The notes beneath the pieces are model-generated. The model had not been told where the DNA came from. It ran no database searches and saw nothing but the letters and a program-made list of their open reading frames with translations. Shown in pieces: positions 7,252 to 15,513 of a stretch of DNA of 36,193 bases (the first letter of the stretch is position 1; every line of letters begins with the position of its first letter). The DNA lies in assembly GCA_002373085.1 (NCBI GenBank), contig DFJP01000085.1:1-36193 (forward strand), written 5' to 3'. The translations under genes were made by a program, and so were the position numbers. The stretch comes from Caryophanales bacterium UBA3668. GTDB lineage: Bacteria; Bacillota_I; Bacilli_A; RFN20; CAG-826.

Positions 7252-8391
7252 ATGTCCTCAATTAGTAAAGAACTTCGCAGTCAAATTATTCATTACATTA
7301 TTTATATTATCTTCGTCTTAGGTTTAACAGCCTTAGCTTTTTATTTATCTATTGGAGATAAATTAGGAGAGATATTAACTACTCTTAAAACCGCGAATAT
7401 ATGGATTATCGCTATCATCTTAGCAATTATAGTTGGCTGTATTTTATTTAGATCAATTGCCATCTTCTCTTTAACTCGTATTTTTGAAAAGAAATATTTC
7501 TTCCATCGAGCGATTATGATTGATCAAATCGGTTCTTTATATCGTATGATTACTCCTGCTGGAGTTGGTTCTCACTTCATGGAAGTTAGAACATATAAAA
7601 AGCAACAAGTAAGAGTCTCTAACGCTCTTAGTGTTATAGCCTTATATTCCATTATTTATCAAATCGTCTTAATAATTTACGGAATTATCACAATTGCCGT
7701 TAAAGCAGACTTAGTAAATGAAATAGGCACTGTTTCTATTTCTTTCTCTAATAATAACGCGGTTAATGTTCCATTATGGCTATTAATTGGCATTGGATTC
7801 TCATTCAACGTTTTATCTATCGGAGTAATTTATCTTATTTCCTATTGGAATCCTTTATATCGCTTTGTTAGAGGTCCAATTATCAACTTATTAACTAAAG
7901 TTAAGATTATTAAACAAAAAGAAGAAACTGTGGAAAGATTTGATAATGCGGTTACTAACTTTAGAAGTAACTTAAAGACATTAGGAAGAAATATACCTGT
8001 CTTCTTAATCTGTATTGTTTGTTTCTTTGCCTATATTACTATTTCTTATTCAGTCCCTTATTTCTGCGGTTTATCTTTAGGCAATACTTCTAGTGATGCG
8101 AATTTCTGGGATAGCGTTCTTTTATCTAACTTCCATCAAATGGTGACTTGTATCATTCCTATTCCAGGTAATTCCGTTTTATCTGAATTATTCTTCTTAA
8201 GATTGTTCTATCCCGCTAGTGGACCTTCATTTTATTCCACTGAAGAGATTGCTAGAGCCTCATTACTCTTATGGAGAAGCTTAATGTTTATCTTCCCACT
8301 CTTTATCTCTTGTATCTTCACTTTAGTGTATCGTCCAAGAAAGAATATTGATAATCATGATCATCAAGAAAATCAAAATCCTCAAGAATAA
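7252..8391 (+). CDS. YbhN/MprF-type flippase-like membrane protein (LPG_synthase_TM family)
   Basis: 379 residues from the ATG, with about eight transmembrane helices. The segment QIGSLYRMITPAGVGSHFME (around residues 83-102) is the conserved core of the PF03706 family, the flippase part of MprF and of stand-alone YbhN proteins, with PIPGNSVLSELFFLRLF near residues 302-318. These proteins are thought to move or handle lipids such as aminoacyl-phospholipids or glycolipids in the cytoplasmic membrane. The synthase domain of MprF is missing, so this is a stand-alone flippase-like protein of unknown lipid. A TTG sits directly before the ATG, but the promoter geometry supports the ATG. The 3' end overlaps recX by 35 bases. 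Confidence 0.85.
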   Translation: MSSISKELRSQIIHYIIYIIFVLGLTALAFYLSIGDKLGEILTTLKTANIWIIAIILAIIVGCILFRSIAIFSLTRIFEKKYFFHRAIMIDQIGSLYRMITPAGVGSHFMEVRTYKKQQVRVSNALSVIALYSIIYQIVLIIYGIITIAVKADLVNEIGTVSISFSNNNAVNVPLWLLIGIGFSFNVLSIGVIYLISYWNPLYRFVRGPIINLLTKVKIIKQKEETVERFDNAVTNFRSNLKTLGRNIPVFLICIVCFFAYITISYSVPYFCGLSLGNTSSDANFWDSVLLSNFHQMVTCIIPIPGNSVLSELFFLRLFYPASGPSFYSTEEIARASLLLWRSLMFIFPLFISCIFTLVYRPRKNIDNHDHQENQNPQE

Positions 8392-9127
8392 AGTCGTTAT
8401 TACTTTTAACGATGAAAAGTTAGAGTTAGACAAAGAAGTCTATCCAAACTTTTATCTATATGAAGGAAAAGATATTTCTAAAAAAGAATATGAGAAGATA
8501 AAAGAACTTAATAATGTTTCAGTCTTTCTTAAATATGCGATGAAGATTAGAAGCAAAGCCATCTATAGTGAATATCAAATAAGAGAAAAACTATATAAGA
8601 AAGAGGCTAAAAAGAGTGAAGTAGATCAAGTCATTAAGATTATGAAAGGCTATGACTTAATTGACGATAAAGCGTTCTCTTTAGATTATCTTGAATACTA
8701 TAATTCCTTAAATTACGGAAAGAACAAAATCATTAATAAACTCAAAGAAAAGGGAATATTTGAAGATCAAATTAATAAACTAAGCTTCCCAATTTCTCTA
8801 GAAAGAAAAAAAGCAAAGAACTTGCTTAATAAGTTAGAAAATAAATATTCTAAATATAATGAATCTTTGAAAAAATCTCATATCTATAACGCCTATATCT
8901 CTAGTGGCTTTTCTAAAGATATTGCTTCAGAAATGATTAGTAGTATCAAAATAGATAACCCAAAAGAAGAAATGAAGAAATTAGATAAAGACTTTGAGAA
9001 AGTTTATCTTAGATTATCCAATAAATATCAAAAGAAAGAATTAAAACAAAAAGTTATTATGTCGTTAGTCGGTAAAGGATATCGCATTAATGATGTGATG
9101 AAAGTTGTAGAAAGGAAAGGATTATGA
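8357..9127 (+). CDS. recX: Regulatory protein RecX
   Basis: 256 residues, normal length for Firmicutes RecX. The three-helix repeats are visible: LKYAMKIRSKAIYSEYQIRE.. (first), then DLIDDKAFSLDYLEYY with KNKIINKLKEKGI, and a C-terminal repeat KKELKQKVIMSLVGKGYRI. RecX binds RecA filaments and restrains recombination and the SOS response. The ATG at 8357 is preferred over the in-frame TTG at 8348; it lies inside the end of the flippase gene. The stop codon overlaps the next start as ATGA, so translation is coupled to yhaM. Confidence 0.85.
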   Translation: MIIKKIKILKNKVVITFNDEKLELDKEVYPNFYLYEGKDISKKEYEKIKELNNVSVFLKYAMKIRSKAIYSEYQIREKLYKKEAKKSEVDQVIKIMKGYDLIDDKAFSLDYLEYYNSLNYGKNKIINKLKEKGIFEDQINKLSFPISLERKKAKNLLNKLENKYSKYNESLKKSHIYNAYISSGFSKDIASEMISSIKIDNPKEEMKKLDKDFEKVYLRLSNKYQKKELKQKVIMSLVGKGYRINDVMKVVERKGL

Positions 9128-10056
9128 AACTCATTAAAGAATTAGAAGAAGGGGATCGCCTAATTGTACAAGCCTTAATTGGTAGTGTTTCTCAAGGCAC
9201 AAATAAAAGTGGTTCTTTATATTTAAATGTTGAATTAAGAGATTCTTCCGGCTCTATTTCCTCTAAGAAATGGGAAGTAGAAGATGAAGATAAAGATGTC
9301 TTTATAAGCGGTAATATCGCGGAAGTGATGCTAGAAGTAATCCGATATAACGATTCTCTTCAAGGAAAGATTTTAAAAGCAAAACTCCTTAAGAGTGAAG
9401 AAGTAGATGTCACTCGCTTTATTAAAACTCCTCCAATCCCAAAAGAAGAATTAATTGAAAGATTTAATAAGATAGTTAATTCAGTTAATGATAAAGACTG
9501 CAAGGCTATCTTAGATTATTTCATTAAGAAATTTGGACAAAAGATATATGACGCCCCTGCGGCGAGTAGTGTCCATCATGAATTTGGCTCCGGTTTATTA
9601 ATGCATTCCGTCTCTTTAGCGGAACACGCGGATTATTTCTCTAAATACTATAAAGATATAAATAGAGACTTAATCGTTACAGGCGCGCTTATTCATGACT
9701 TTGGTAAGATGATTGAGTTAGTGGGACCTGCAGTCTATAAATATTCCACAGAAGGTAAATTACTCGGACATATTTCTATTATGTGTGGAGAGTTAAGAAT
9801 TGCCGCCAAAGAACTAAATATTGAAAGTGAAGTGCCTCTATTATTAGAACATATTGTCTTATCTCACCATGGACAATTAGAGTTCGGTTCTCCTGTTCTT
9901 CCTTTAACTAGAGAAGCTCTATTAATCTCGATGATTGATAACCTTGACTCTAAAATGCTTGTCCTAGATAAAGCGTATGAAGATGTTGAAAGAGGAGAAT
10001 TCACCCAAAAGATTTATTCTTTAGACGGTAGAAGCTTCTATAAACCACTTAAATAG
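9124..10056 (+). CDS. yhaM: 3'-5' exoribonuclease YhaM family
   Basis: 310 residues. An N-terminal OB-fold of about 95 residues (GSLYLNVELRDSSGSISSKKW) is followed by an HD domain with H161 (LMHSVSLAEHA), the metal pair H191-D192 in LIHDFGKM, and H248-H249 in VLSHHGQLEFGSPVLP. This layout is that of Bacillus YhaM, which degrades RNA and single-stranded DNA from the 3' end. The ATG overlaps the recX stop (ATGA) and is preceded by GGAAAGG. A bidirectional terminator lies between this gene and the converging HIT gene. Confidence 0.9.
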   Translation: MKLIKELEEGDRLIVQALIGSVSQGTNKSGSLYLNVELRDSSGSISSKKWEVEDEDKDVFISGNIAEVMLEVIRYNDSLQGKILKAKLLKSEEVDVTRFIKTPPIPKEELIERFNKIVNSVNDKDCKAILDYFIKKFGQKIYDAPAASSVHHEFGSGLLMHSVSLAEHADYFSKYYKDINRDLIVTGALIHDFGKMIELVGPAVYKYSTEGKLLGHISIMCGELRIAAKELNIESEVPLLLEHIVLSHHGQLEFGSPVLPLTREALLISMIDNLDSKMLVLDKAYEDVERGEFTQKIYSLDGRSFYKPLK

Positions 10057-10073
10057 TAAAAACGAATAAAAAT

Positions 10074-10099
10074 AAAGGCGAAGTCATCTTCGCCTTTTA
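10074..10099. terminator. Bidirectional terminator between yhaM and the HIT gene
   Basis: AAAGGCGAAG (10074-10083) pairs perfectly with CTTCGCCTTT (10088-10097) around TCAT. T-rich bases lie on the right for the plus strand, and A-rich bases on the left give a T run on the minus strand. Confidence 0.85.
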
Positions 10100-10120
10100 A
10101 ACTGCCTATTTTTAAATATA

Positions 10121-10534
10121 TTATTTAAGTTCTTTTTGAATCTCACGAGCGATAGCAGGTAAATTGAGTTCGCCTTCGTTAGATTTCATCTCTAAGATAA
10201 ATCCTTCGTTATCGTCATAACGAGGAATAACGTGGACGTGGAAGTGCATCACTGTTTGGCCTGCTGCTTCATAACAATTAGAGAGGATATTAACTCCTTT
10301 AGCCCCTAAATATTTAATAGCGACTTGGCCGATTCTTTGAGCGACATCCATAACCTTGTGCATTTCTTCTTGAGGAATGGTTAAGAAGTTCTCGTAGTGT
10401 TTCTTAGAAATCACTAAAGCGTGTCCTTTTGTGACTTGAGAAATATCTAAGAATGCAAGGACATCATCGTCTTCATAAAGTTTGTGACAAGGAATCTCTC
10501 CATCGATGATTTTACAAAAAATATCTTTTTCCAT
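10121..10534 (-). CDS. hit: HIT-family nucleotide-binding protein
   Basis: 137 residues, standard length. The histidine triad HFHVHVIP is at residues 97-104 (H97, H99, H101), preceded by NCYEAAGQTV; the start DIFCKIIDGEIPCHKLYEDD is typical of Hit/HinT proteins. These hydrolyse nucleoside phosphoramidates and related AMP conjugates in the cytoplasm. Two Cys (C7, C16) and a His (H46) may form the zinc site seen in some members. AAGGTG stands before the ATG. Confidence 0.92.
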   Translation of the reverse strand: MEKDIFCKIIDGEIPCHKLYEDDDVLAFLDISQVTKGHALVISKKHYENFLTIPQEEMHKVMDVAQRIGQVAIKYLGAKGVNILSNCYEAAGQTVMHFHVHVIPRYDDNEGFILEMKSNEGELNLPAIAREIQKELK

Positions 10535-10574
10535 ATATTTTCACCTTCTTATATATAAATATATATCCACTTAA

Positions 10575-10602
10575 ATTATAGGACCTATATTTCTAAATGC
10601 AA
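10575..10602 (-). promoter_or_regulatory. Promoter of the HIT gene
   Basis: On the minus strand, TTGCAT (10602-10597) and a perfect TATAAT (10580-10575) are 16 bases apart. A leader of about 35 bases then carries the SD. Confidence 0.6.
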
Positions 10603-10633
10603 AATAAAACCAGATAGATTTTCATCTACCTGG
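10601..10633 (-). terminator. Terminator of the lipoprotein operon
   Basis: On the minus strand, CCAGGTAGAT pairs with ATCTATCTGG (one G-U pair) around a GAAA tetraloop and is followed by TTTTATTTT. It lies 14 bases past the stop of the second lipoprotein gene. Confidence 0.8.
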
Positions 10634-10647
10634 AATTATATTTTTGA

Positions 10648-12546
10648 TTAATCAAATAAATCTGGATAATTGTCTTTGAAGTAATCGTAGACTTTTTGAT
10701 CGTGATATGTGATATCCATCTTCTTTAACCAATATTCTTTACTTAAAGAAGCATAGCTACCAGTACCAGCGACTTTCTTAGAGATTTCATCGATGACTTG
10801 GTTGAGGAATTTTGTACCTCTTACTTTAGAGTAAGAATAGTTACCTTTCGCTCTGACTTTGTTATCTTTGACAGCTTCTAAGACGTTAACGATGTAATAG
10901 GCACTGCCATCATCGTAAACGATGTCTTTGAATGGATCGTCTTGGGAATATCTTCCTTCGAATTTGAGGAAGTAAGCACCATTAATGGAGCAAATGAATT
11001 TGTTTTCTTTTGATTCTGGAGCGTCTCTTAACTTCCAGACGTTGTTGACCTTTTCAAATCTATCTAATTTTTCAAGTTCTTCTAAGTTAGCAGCGATTAA
11101 TTCTGCATCTGTACCAGAAGCATCATCTTCTCCACCGACTTCGAGTTTGCTGTTAGCAACTGAGATGGTGAATAAACGTTCATTGATTTCACCATTAGCG
11201 TCGAGAGTTGGTTGAGAGGATTGAATGAACCAATCTTTAGTGATGGATTTGGTTTGGTCGATATCAATTGTTAATTGATTGAGTCCTTCTTCAGGGGTAA
11301 CAGTACCAGTAGATGTGAACTTGTTATATAAGGTCATATCTAATTCTTCAAAAGTAGAAGCGGTTGAGAATTTCTCATAATCCTTAATTAAGTCACCATA
11401 AGCTGTGTTGTTATAGTAATTAATTGAAGAATAGGTTTTTACTTCGTAAATATCACTTGCGAGAGCTTGTAATCTAGTAACAATTGCTTTAGCAGCATTG
11501 TTGGCTTGGATTTGATCATATAAACCTTTATTAACGGTTGCATATGTATCAAATAAGGTCTTGTAGTGATCTTCGATTTCACTTGTCTTAGTTCTGACGT
11601 GATCTCCGGTTGGAACATCAGCGTAGATGGCTTCGACTAAGTCTCTAACAAGAGCATCGGCGTTATTGGTGAATGAAGAATATTTATCAATCTTAATAAC
11701 GTTAATCTTTCTTGCACGAGAGTTTCTAACAGCGGCGATTTCTTCATCTAATAAGTATTGTTCGATGAGAAGGTCGTTATAGATGGTTGGAATGATTTCG
11801 TCTTGGACATATGTATATCCGTTAGCGGCATCACTATAATAAGCCTTATGAAGGAATCCTTCAGTTGCAGAATCTTCAATGAAGACATCTTCTTTATCGA
11901 TTTGGTAATCGATGAGGACTGGAGTTAAGCTTGCAGCTTTAGCAGCAGCGTAGTTAACTTTCTTGTTGTCTTTCCATAATGCTTCGACAAAGTCGAATTC
12001 GGAGAAGAAGTGTTTCTTTGTGTAGCTTCCGCCTGTGGCTTTCGCGTACATTGATTCTTTAATACGTAAGGCGATGGTTGCCCATCTAGCTGTGACGTTT
12101 CCTCTTTCGGTGTCGCATGGTGTCCAATCGTCACCAGTAACTTCGTTACCAGCGTCGTCGACGTGTTTGCCGTCTTCGTTATAAAGCCAATATGCTTTAT
12201 GAGCTTTAATGAAGGCGTTGACTTTAGTAGCGTCTGTTGCTGCTTCAGCAAGAGTAATTTCTTCTCTGCCTTTAGCAGTATAGGTATCGTAAGAACCAAA
12301 GATTGATTCAGCGTATCTATATAAGACTTTTTCTAAGACTTTAGCAGCGACTTGTCCATCGTGCATAGAATCATAGATGATATTTAAGATATCGTTGTGG
12401 ATTTCTGTATCATCATCTTTGATGGAAACGATTGGATCGTCGTAGTTGCTTGGTTTTGCGTAGATTTCATCGCTTGAGGAATTACATCCTGTTAAAGCGA
12501 GAACTCCAAGAAGAGATAAGGTTGCTAATTTAAATTTATTTGACAT
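10648..12546 (-). CDS. PrsA/SurA-like lipoprotein, second of a pair
   Basis: 632 residues from the ATG at 12546, chosen because AGGAGG stands eight bases before it; an upstream in-frame ATG at 12567 has no such site. A lipoprotein signal peptide ends in the lipobox LTGC with Cys21. The mature part is acidic. An N-terminal helical region (VLEKVLYRYAESIFG) resembles that of the upstream gene (VLEALIRYEYKG), suggesting duplication. A PPIase domain could not be recognised with confidence here. The start codon lies inside the end of the upstream gene, so the two are co-translated. Likely role: an extracytoplasmic chaperone or foldase for secreted proteins; the function is inferred from the neighbour. 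Confidence 0.65.
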   Translation of the reverse strand: MSNKFKLATLSLLGVLALTGCNSSSDEIYAKPSNYDDPIVSIKDDDTEIHNDILNIIYDSMHDGQVAAKVLEKVLYRYAESIFGSYDTYTAKGREEITLAEAATDATKVNAFIKAHKAYWLYNEDGKHVDDAGNEVTGDDWTPCDTERGNVTARWATIALRIKESMYAKATGGSYTKKHFFSEFDFVEALWKDNKKVNYAAAKAASLTPVLIDYQIDKEDVFIEDSATEGFLHKAYYSDAANGYTYVQDEIIPTIYNDLLIEQYLLDEEIAAVRNSRARKINVIKIDKYSSFTNNADALVRDLVEAIYADVPTGDHVRTKTSEIEDHYKTLFDTYATVNKGLYDQIQANNAAKAIVTRLQALASDIYEVKTYSSINYYNNTAYGDLIKDYEKFSTASTFEELDMTLYNKFTSTGTVTPEEGLNQLTIDIDQTKSITKDWFIQSSQPTLDANGEINERLFTISVANSKLEVGGEDDASGTDAELIAANLEELEKLDRFEKVNNVWKLRDAPESKENKFICSINGAYFLKFEGRYSQDDPFKDIVYDDGSAYYIVNVLEAVKDNKVRAKGNYSYSKVRGTKFLNQVIDEISKKVAGTGSYASLSKEYWLKKMDITYHDQKVYDYFKDNYPDLFD

Positions 12547-14512
12547 AGCAAGCTCCTCCTTTCTCAAATGCTTCTAAGTCAGATGCATTTGCTCTGCCCC
12601 ATTTGAAGACACAGCCAGTAGATAACATACCTTTATATTCTCTAATGGTGTTTTGATGTCTTAATTGAGCTAAGTATGATTCCCAAGCATCGTTAATGGA
12701 ATCAGCGTTACTTAAGACTTTACCATCTCTTAAGAGTTGAATCTTCTTAAGGATGTTATTCATAACAACGCTTTGATTGTTATCATCTTTATCAAAGAAT
12801 TCGATTTTGTCTTTTACATTTTCGAAGAGCATTTGATAGATACGATAGTCGTATGCTGCATCGAAGACGTCGGAAGAATCTTGTCCTTTGAGCTTATTTT
12901 TAATAGTGTTTGCTCTATTTGTATAGTAAGTAGAATCATCGGATTGAGTCATGTTGACGTATGTTTCGGCTGGGTAAGCGACTCCAGCAGTTGGGATGTC
13001 TGTTGTGTAGTAGTCTTGTAATGTGACTGCTGCTTTTTCAGCAGAGACTGCTAAGTTGGTGTTATAGAAGACAGACTTTCTCATAACCATGAAATGGATA
13101 CCAGCAGTGCTTCTAACACCGATAATGACATTACCTTGTTTATCAGTTAAAACTGATTTTCCGGAAACTGCAGGAACTGCATTAGCAACAAAGTTGTTGT
13201 TTGGTAACTTGAAGTCACCGTTAACGAAGTCGTGAGCAGCGACTGTAACTTTGTCAGCACCATCAGCGATGGTGACATCTTCAGCGGTGATGATGAATGG
13301 TGAACGGAAGTTCAAGAATTGGTTGAATAAGATATTACGTGGGTATGCGACTGCGCCTGCTTCAGGAGCAACGGTTCCCATCTTTTCGTCATCTTTGTAT
13401 TGGCCAATCTTTCTAAAGACATCATATGGAATGGTTGGGATCTTAGTATAAGCAGTAGAAGTTGCTCCGTATCCTGTAACAGCGTTACGGACATCAGCAA
13501 TCATTTCTTTGTTAACTAAATCGACAACGTTTTCTTTTGTTTCAACAACTGAGTTGGTTGTACTGTCATAGACGACTTTAGTTGTGACTTGGTCGTTTGC
13601 ATCAATACCGAATGCTTTATAGATTGCGGTATTGTCTGCACTTTGAGTGTTTACTCCACTTAATAACGCATCGTAAGCGTAAACACCTAATTTAAATTCG
13701 TTATAGAAAGCGGTTTGAGTGGACATAATACCAACATCACCATAAGCGGTGTTAGAGGAATCATCACTTTCAGCTTTCGCAACATCTTCGAATGAATAAC
13801 TTGCATCCATGAGTTTACGAACAACATTCCATAATTTCTCTGCTTCAGAAGCGGTGATAGTTGCTCTAGAGTAATCTGTTGCATCTGCACCTAACTTAAC
13901 TAAAACGTGGAGAATATGATATGGGAATACTGATTCATAAGAGTGATCTTCTGGTTTAGCAAGTGCTTTCCAGTCAGTACCGACACCGATATATTGATCT
14001 TTTAAGGCGTCTTGGTTGTCTGAGAAATACCAATCGTTGATGGCATCTTTCTCTAATTCATATAAGAAGTATTCTTTGAGGTCATTCTCGTCTTCACAAT
14101 CATGTGAATCAAGAATTGCTTGCCATTCTTCTGCATATGTTTTGCCACTGCTATTTGCGTTATCTTGAGCGGCTTGTTTTTGGGCCTTGACTTTGTCTTC
14201 TGCTTCCTTAACCAAGGTGGTATAGGCTTTTAATGTTGATCCTTGTTCTTCACTTAATCCTTTGTATTCGTATCTGATTAAGGCTTCAAGAACTGCATTA
14301 TAGAATAAAGTAGTGCCTTCTTCGCTATCGCCGTACTCGCTATAGAACTTGTCGATATCGATAGAAATCTTTTCATCTTCACTGTTGTAACCGATGAAAT
14401 CGACAATGGACTCTTTGCTTTCTGTAACAGTTGCTGTTGCGTTACAAGAAGTTAATGCGAGTGCACCGATGAAGCTAGTAACTAATCCGAGTGATAGTTT
14501 ACTTTTTTTCAT
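12536..14512 (-). CDS. PrsA-like foldase lipoprotein with degenerate parvulin region
   Basis: 658 residues, about twice the length of Bacillus PrsA. The signal peptide ends in LTSC (Cys23). A SurA_N-like helical part is followed around residues 195-275 by a segment with the shape of a parvulin rotamase: FPYHILHVLVKL, then KLMDASYSFEDVAKAES, then AYGDVGIMSTQTAFYNEF, comparable to the family's HILV..., FA.LAK..S and GGDLG...MV.EF. Several active-site positions appear changed, so catalysis is uncertain. The C-terminal ~380 residues match nothing recognised. PrsA-type lipoproteins fold exported proteins outside the membrane; large surface proteins in this window, such as the subtilase, are possible clients. 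SD AAGGAG precedes the ATG. Confidence 0.7.
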   Translation of the reverse strand: MKKSKLSLGLVTSFIGALALTSCNATATVTESKESIVDFIGYNSEDEKISIDIDKFYSEYGDSEEGTTLFYNAVLEALIRYEYKGLSEEQGSTLKAYTTLVKEAEDKVKAQKQAAQDNANSSGKTYAEEWQAILDSHDCEDENDLKEYFLYELEKDAINDWYFSDNQDALKDQYIGVGTDWKALAKPEDHSYESVFPYHILHVLVKLGADATDYSRATITASEAEKLWNVVRKLMDASYSFEDVAKAESDDSSNTAYGDVGIMSTQTAFYNEFKLGVYAYDALLSGVNTQSADNTAIYKAFGIDANDQVTTKVVYDSTTNSVVETKENVVDLVNKEMIADVRNAVTGYGATSTAYTKIPTIPYDVFRKIGQYKDDEKMGTVAPEAGAVAYPRNILFNQFLNFRSPFIITAEDVTIADGADKVTVAAHDFVNGDFKLPNNNFVANAVPAVSGKSVLTDKQGNVIIGVRSTAGIHFMVMRKSVFYNTNLAVSAEKAAVTLQDYYTTDIPTAGVAYPAETYVNMTQSDDSTYYTNRANTIKNKLKGQDSSDVFDAAYDYRIYQMLFENVKDKIEFFDKDDNNQSVVMNNILKKIQLLRDGKVLSNADSINDAWESYLAQLRHQNTIREYKGMLSTGCVFKWGRANASDLEAFEKGGACYVK

Positions 14513-14548
14513 CTTTTAGTCTCCTTTTCTAAAATACATAGCGAGAAT

Positions 14549-14577
14549 ATTTTACCTATATAAAATAGTGCGTGCAA
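14549..14577 (-). promoter_or_regulatory. Promoter of the lipoprotein operon
   Basis: On the minus strand, TTGCAC (14577-14572), a 17-base spacer and TAAAAT (14554-14549). Start of transcription near 14542 leaves a leader of about 30 bases with AAGGAG. Confidence 0.65.
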
Positions 14578-14595
14578 TAATAATTTTAATTATTT

Positions 14596-14617
14596 CGCAT
14601 ACATATACGGGTATGTG
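14596..14617. promoter_or_regulatory. Inverted repeat between the divergent lipoprotein and suf promoters
   Basis: CGCATAC (14596-14602) pairs with GTATGTG (14611-14617), with one G-U pair if read as RNA, around an eight-base spacer. It lies between the two divergent -35 boxes, so it could be a shared operator. No regulator is visible. Confidence 0.3.
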
Positions 14618-14639
14618 AACAAATTTCTTATCATATTCA

Positions 14640-14669
14640 TTGCCTTAATTAAAATGAGAGCATTAAAAT
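14640..14669 (+). promoter_or_regulatory. Promoter of the suf operon
   Basis: TTGCCT (14640-14645), an 18-base spacer and TAAAAT (14664-14669). Transcription from about 14676 gives a 17-base leader with GAGGTG before the sufC ATG. Confidence 0.55.
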
Positions 14670-14692
14670 AATACGGCACTGAGGTGAAAGAC

Positions 14693-15511
14693 ATGACAAC
14701 ACTTAAAATTAAAGATTTACACGTTGAAGTAGACGGTAAAGAAATCCTCAAAGGAGTAAACGCCCAAATTAGTGAAGGGGAAACAGTTGCTCTATTAGGT
14801 CCTAATGGACATGGAAAATCTACCTTACTTAACGTTATTATGGGACATCCTAGATATATCATCACAAAAGGATCCTTATATTTAGATGATGTTGATATTA
14901 CAAAAATGACCACTGATGAAAGAGCTAGAGCAGGCTTATTTTTAGCATTACAAAATCCAGCCGAAGTTCCAGGAGTCATTAATTCAGATTTCTTAAGAGC
15001 CGCAGTTAACGCGACTAGTAAAGAAAAAATCTCAACTTACAAATTCTACAAAATTCTTGATAACGCAACTAAAGAACTTAAAATGCCATTTGACTTAGCA
15101 ACCAGAAGTTTAAATGAAGGCTTCAGTGGTGGAGAAAAGAAAAGAAACGAAATTCTTCAACTCCTCTTATTAAAACCAAAAATTGCAATGTTAGATGAAA
15201 TCGATTCTGGATTAGACGTTGACGCTATCAATGTTGTTGCTGATTCAATCAATAAACAAGAGAAAGAAGGAAGAGGATTCTTAGTCATTTCTCACTACGC
15301 TAGATTATTCGATTTAATTAAACCTACAAGAGCGTTAGTTATGATTAACGGAAGAATCGCTTTAGATGGCGGTCCAGAACTCATCAAGAGAATTGATCAA
15401 ACTGGATATGAATTCATCAAGACTGAATACGGCATTGAAATCGAAAAAGAAGACGCTAACATGAATACTGTTTCTATTGGTAGTTGTGCCGTAAAAGAAA
15501 CCATTAAATAA
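14693..15511 (+). CDS. sufC: Fe-S cluster assembly ATPase SufC
   Basis: 272 residues from the ATG at 14693; the GTG at 14684 is in frame but is itself part of the SD (GAGGTG). Walker A GPNGHGKSTL, Q-loop region LALQNPAEVPGV, signature FSGGEKKRNEILQ and Walker B AMLDEIDSGLD are all present and specific for SufC. The C-terminal tail after about residue 250 (EKEDANMNTVSIGSCAVKETIK) is longer than usual. SufC powers the SufBCD scaffold that builds [4Fe-4S] and [2Fe-2S] clusters. It is the first gene of sufCDSUB, two bases before sufD. Confidence 0.95.
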   Translation: MTTLKIKDLHVEVDGKEILKGVNAQISEGETVALLGPNGHGKSTLLNVIMGHPRYIITKGSLYLDDVDITKMTTDERARAGLFLALQNPAEVPGVINSDFLRAAVNATSKEKISTYKFYKILDNATKELKMPFDLATRSLNEGFSGGEKKRNEILQLLLLKPKIAMLDEIDSGLDVDAINVVADSINKQEKEGRGFLVISHYARLFDLIKPTRALVMINGRIALDGGPELIKRIDQTGYEFIKTEYGIEIEKEDANMNTVSIGSCAVKETIK

Positions 15512-15513
15512 AT

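Noticed and set aside
12547..12567. Earlier ATG for the second PrsA-like lipoprotein
   Set aside because: It would place AGGAGG inside the coding region and lengthen the signal peptide; ATG at 12546 has ideal SD spacing.
14684..14692. GTG start for sufC
   Set aside because: The GTG is part of the SD GAGGTG serving the ATG at 14693, where SufC homologues begin.
14590..14979. Open frame on the minus strand over the start of sufC
   Set aside because: It is the antisense shadow of sufC, lacks an SD, and covers the suf promoter.
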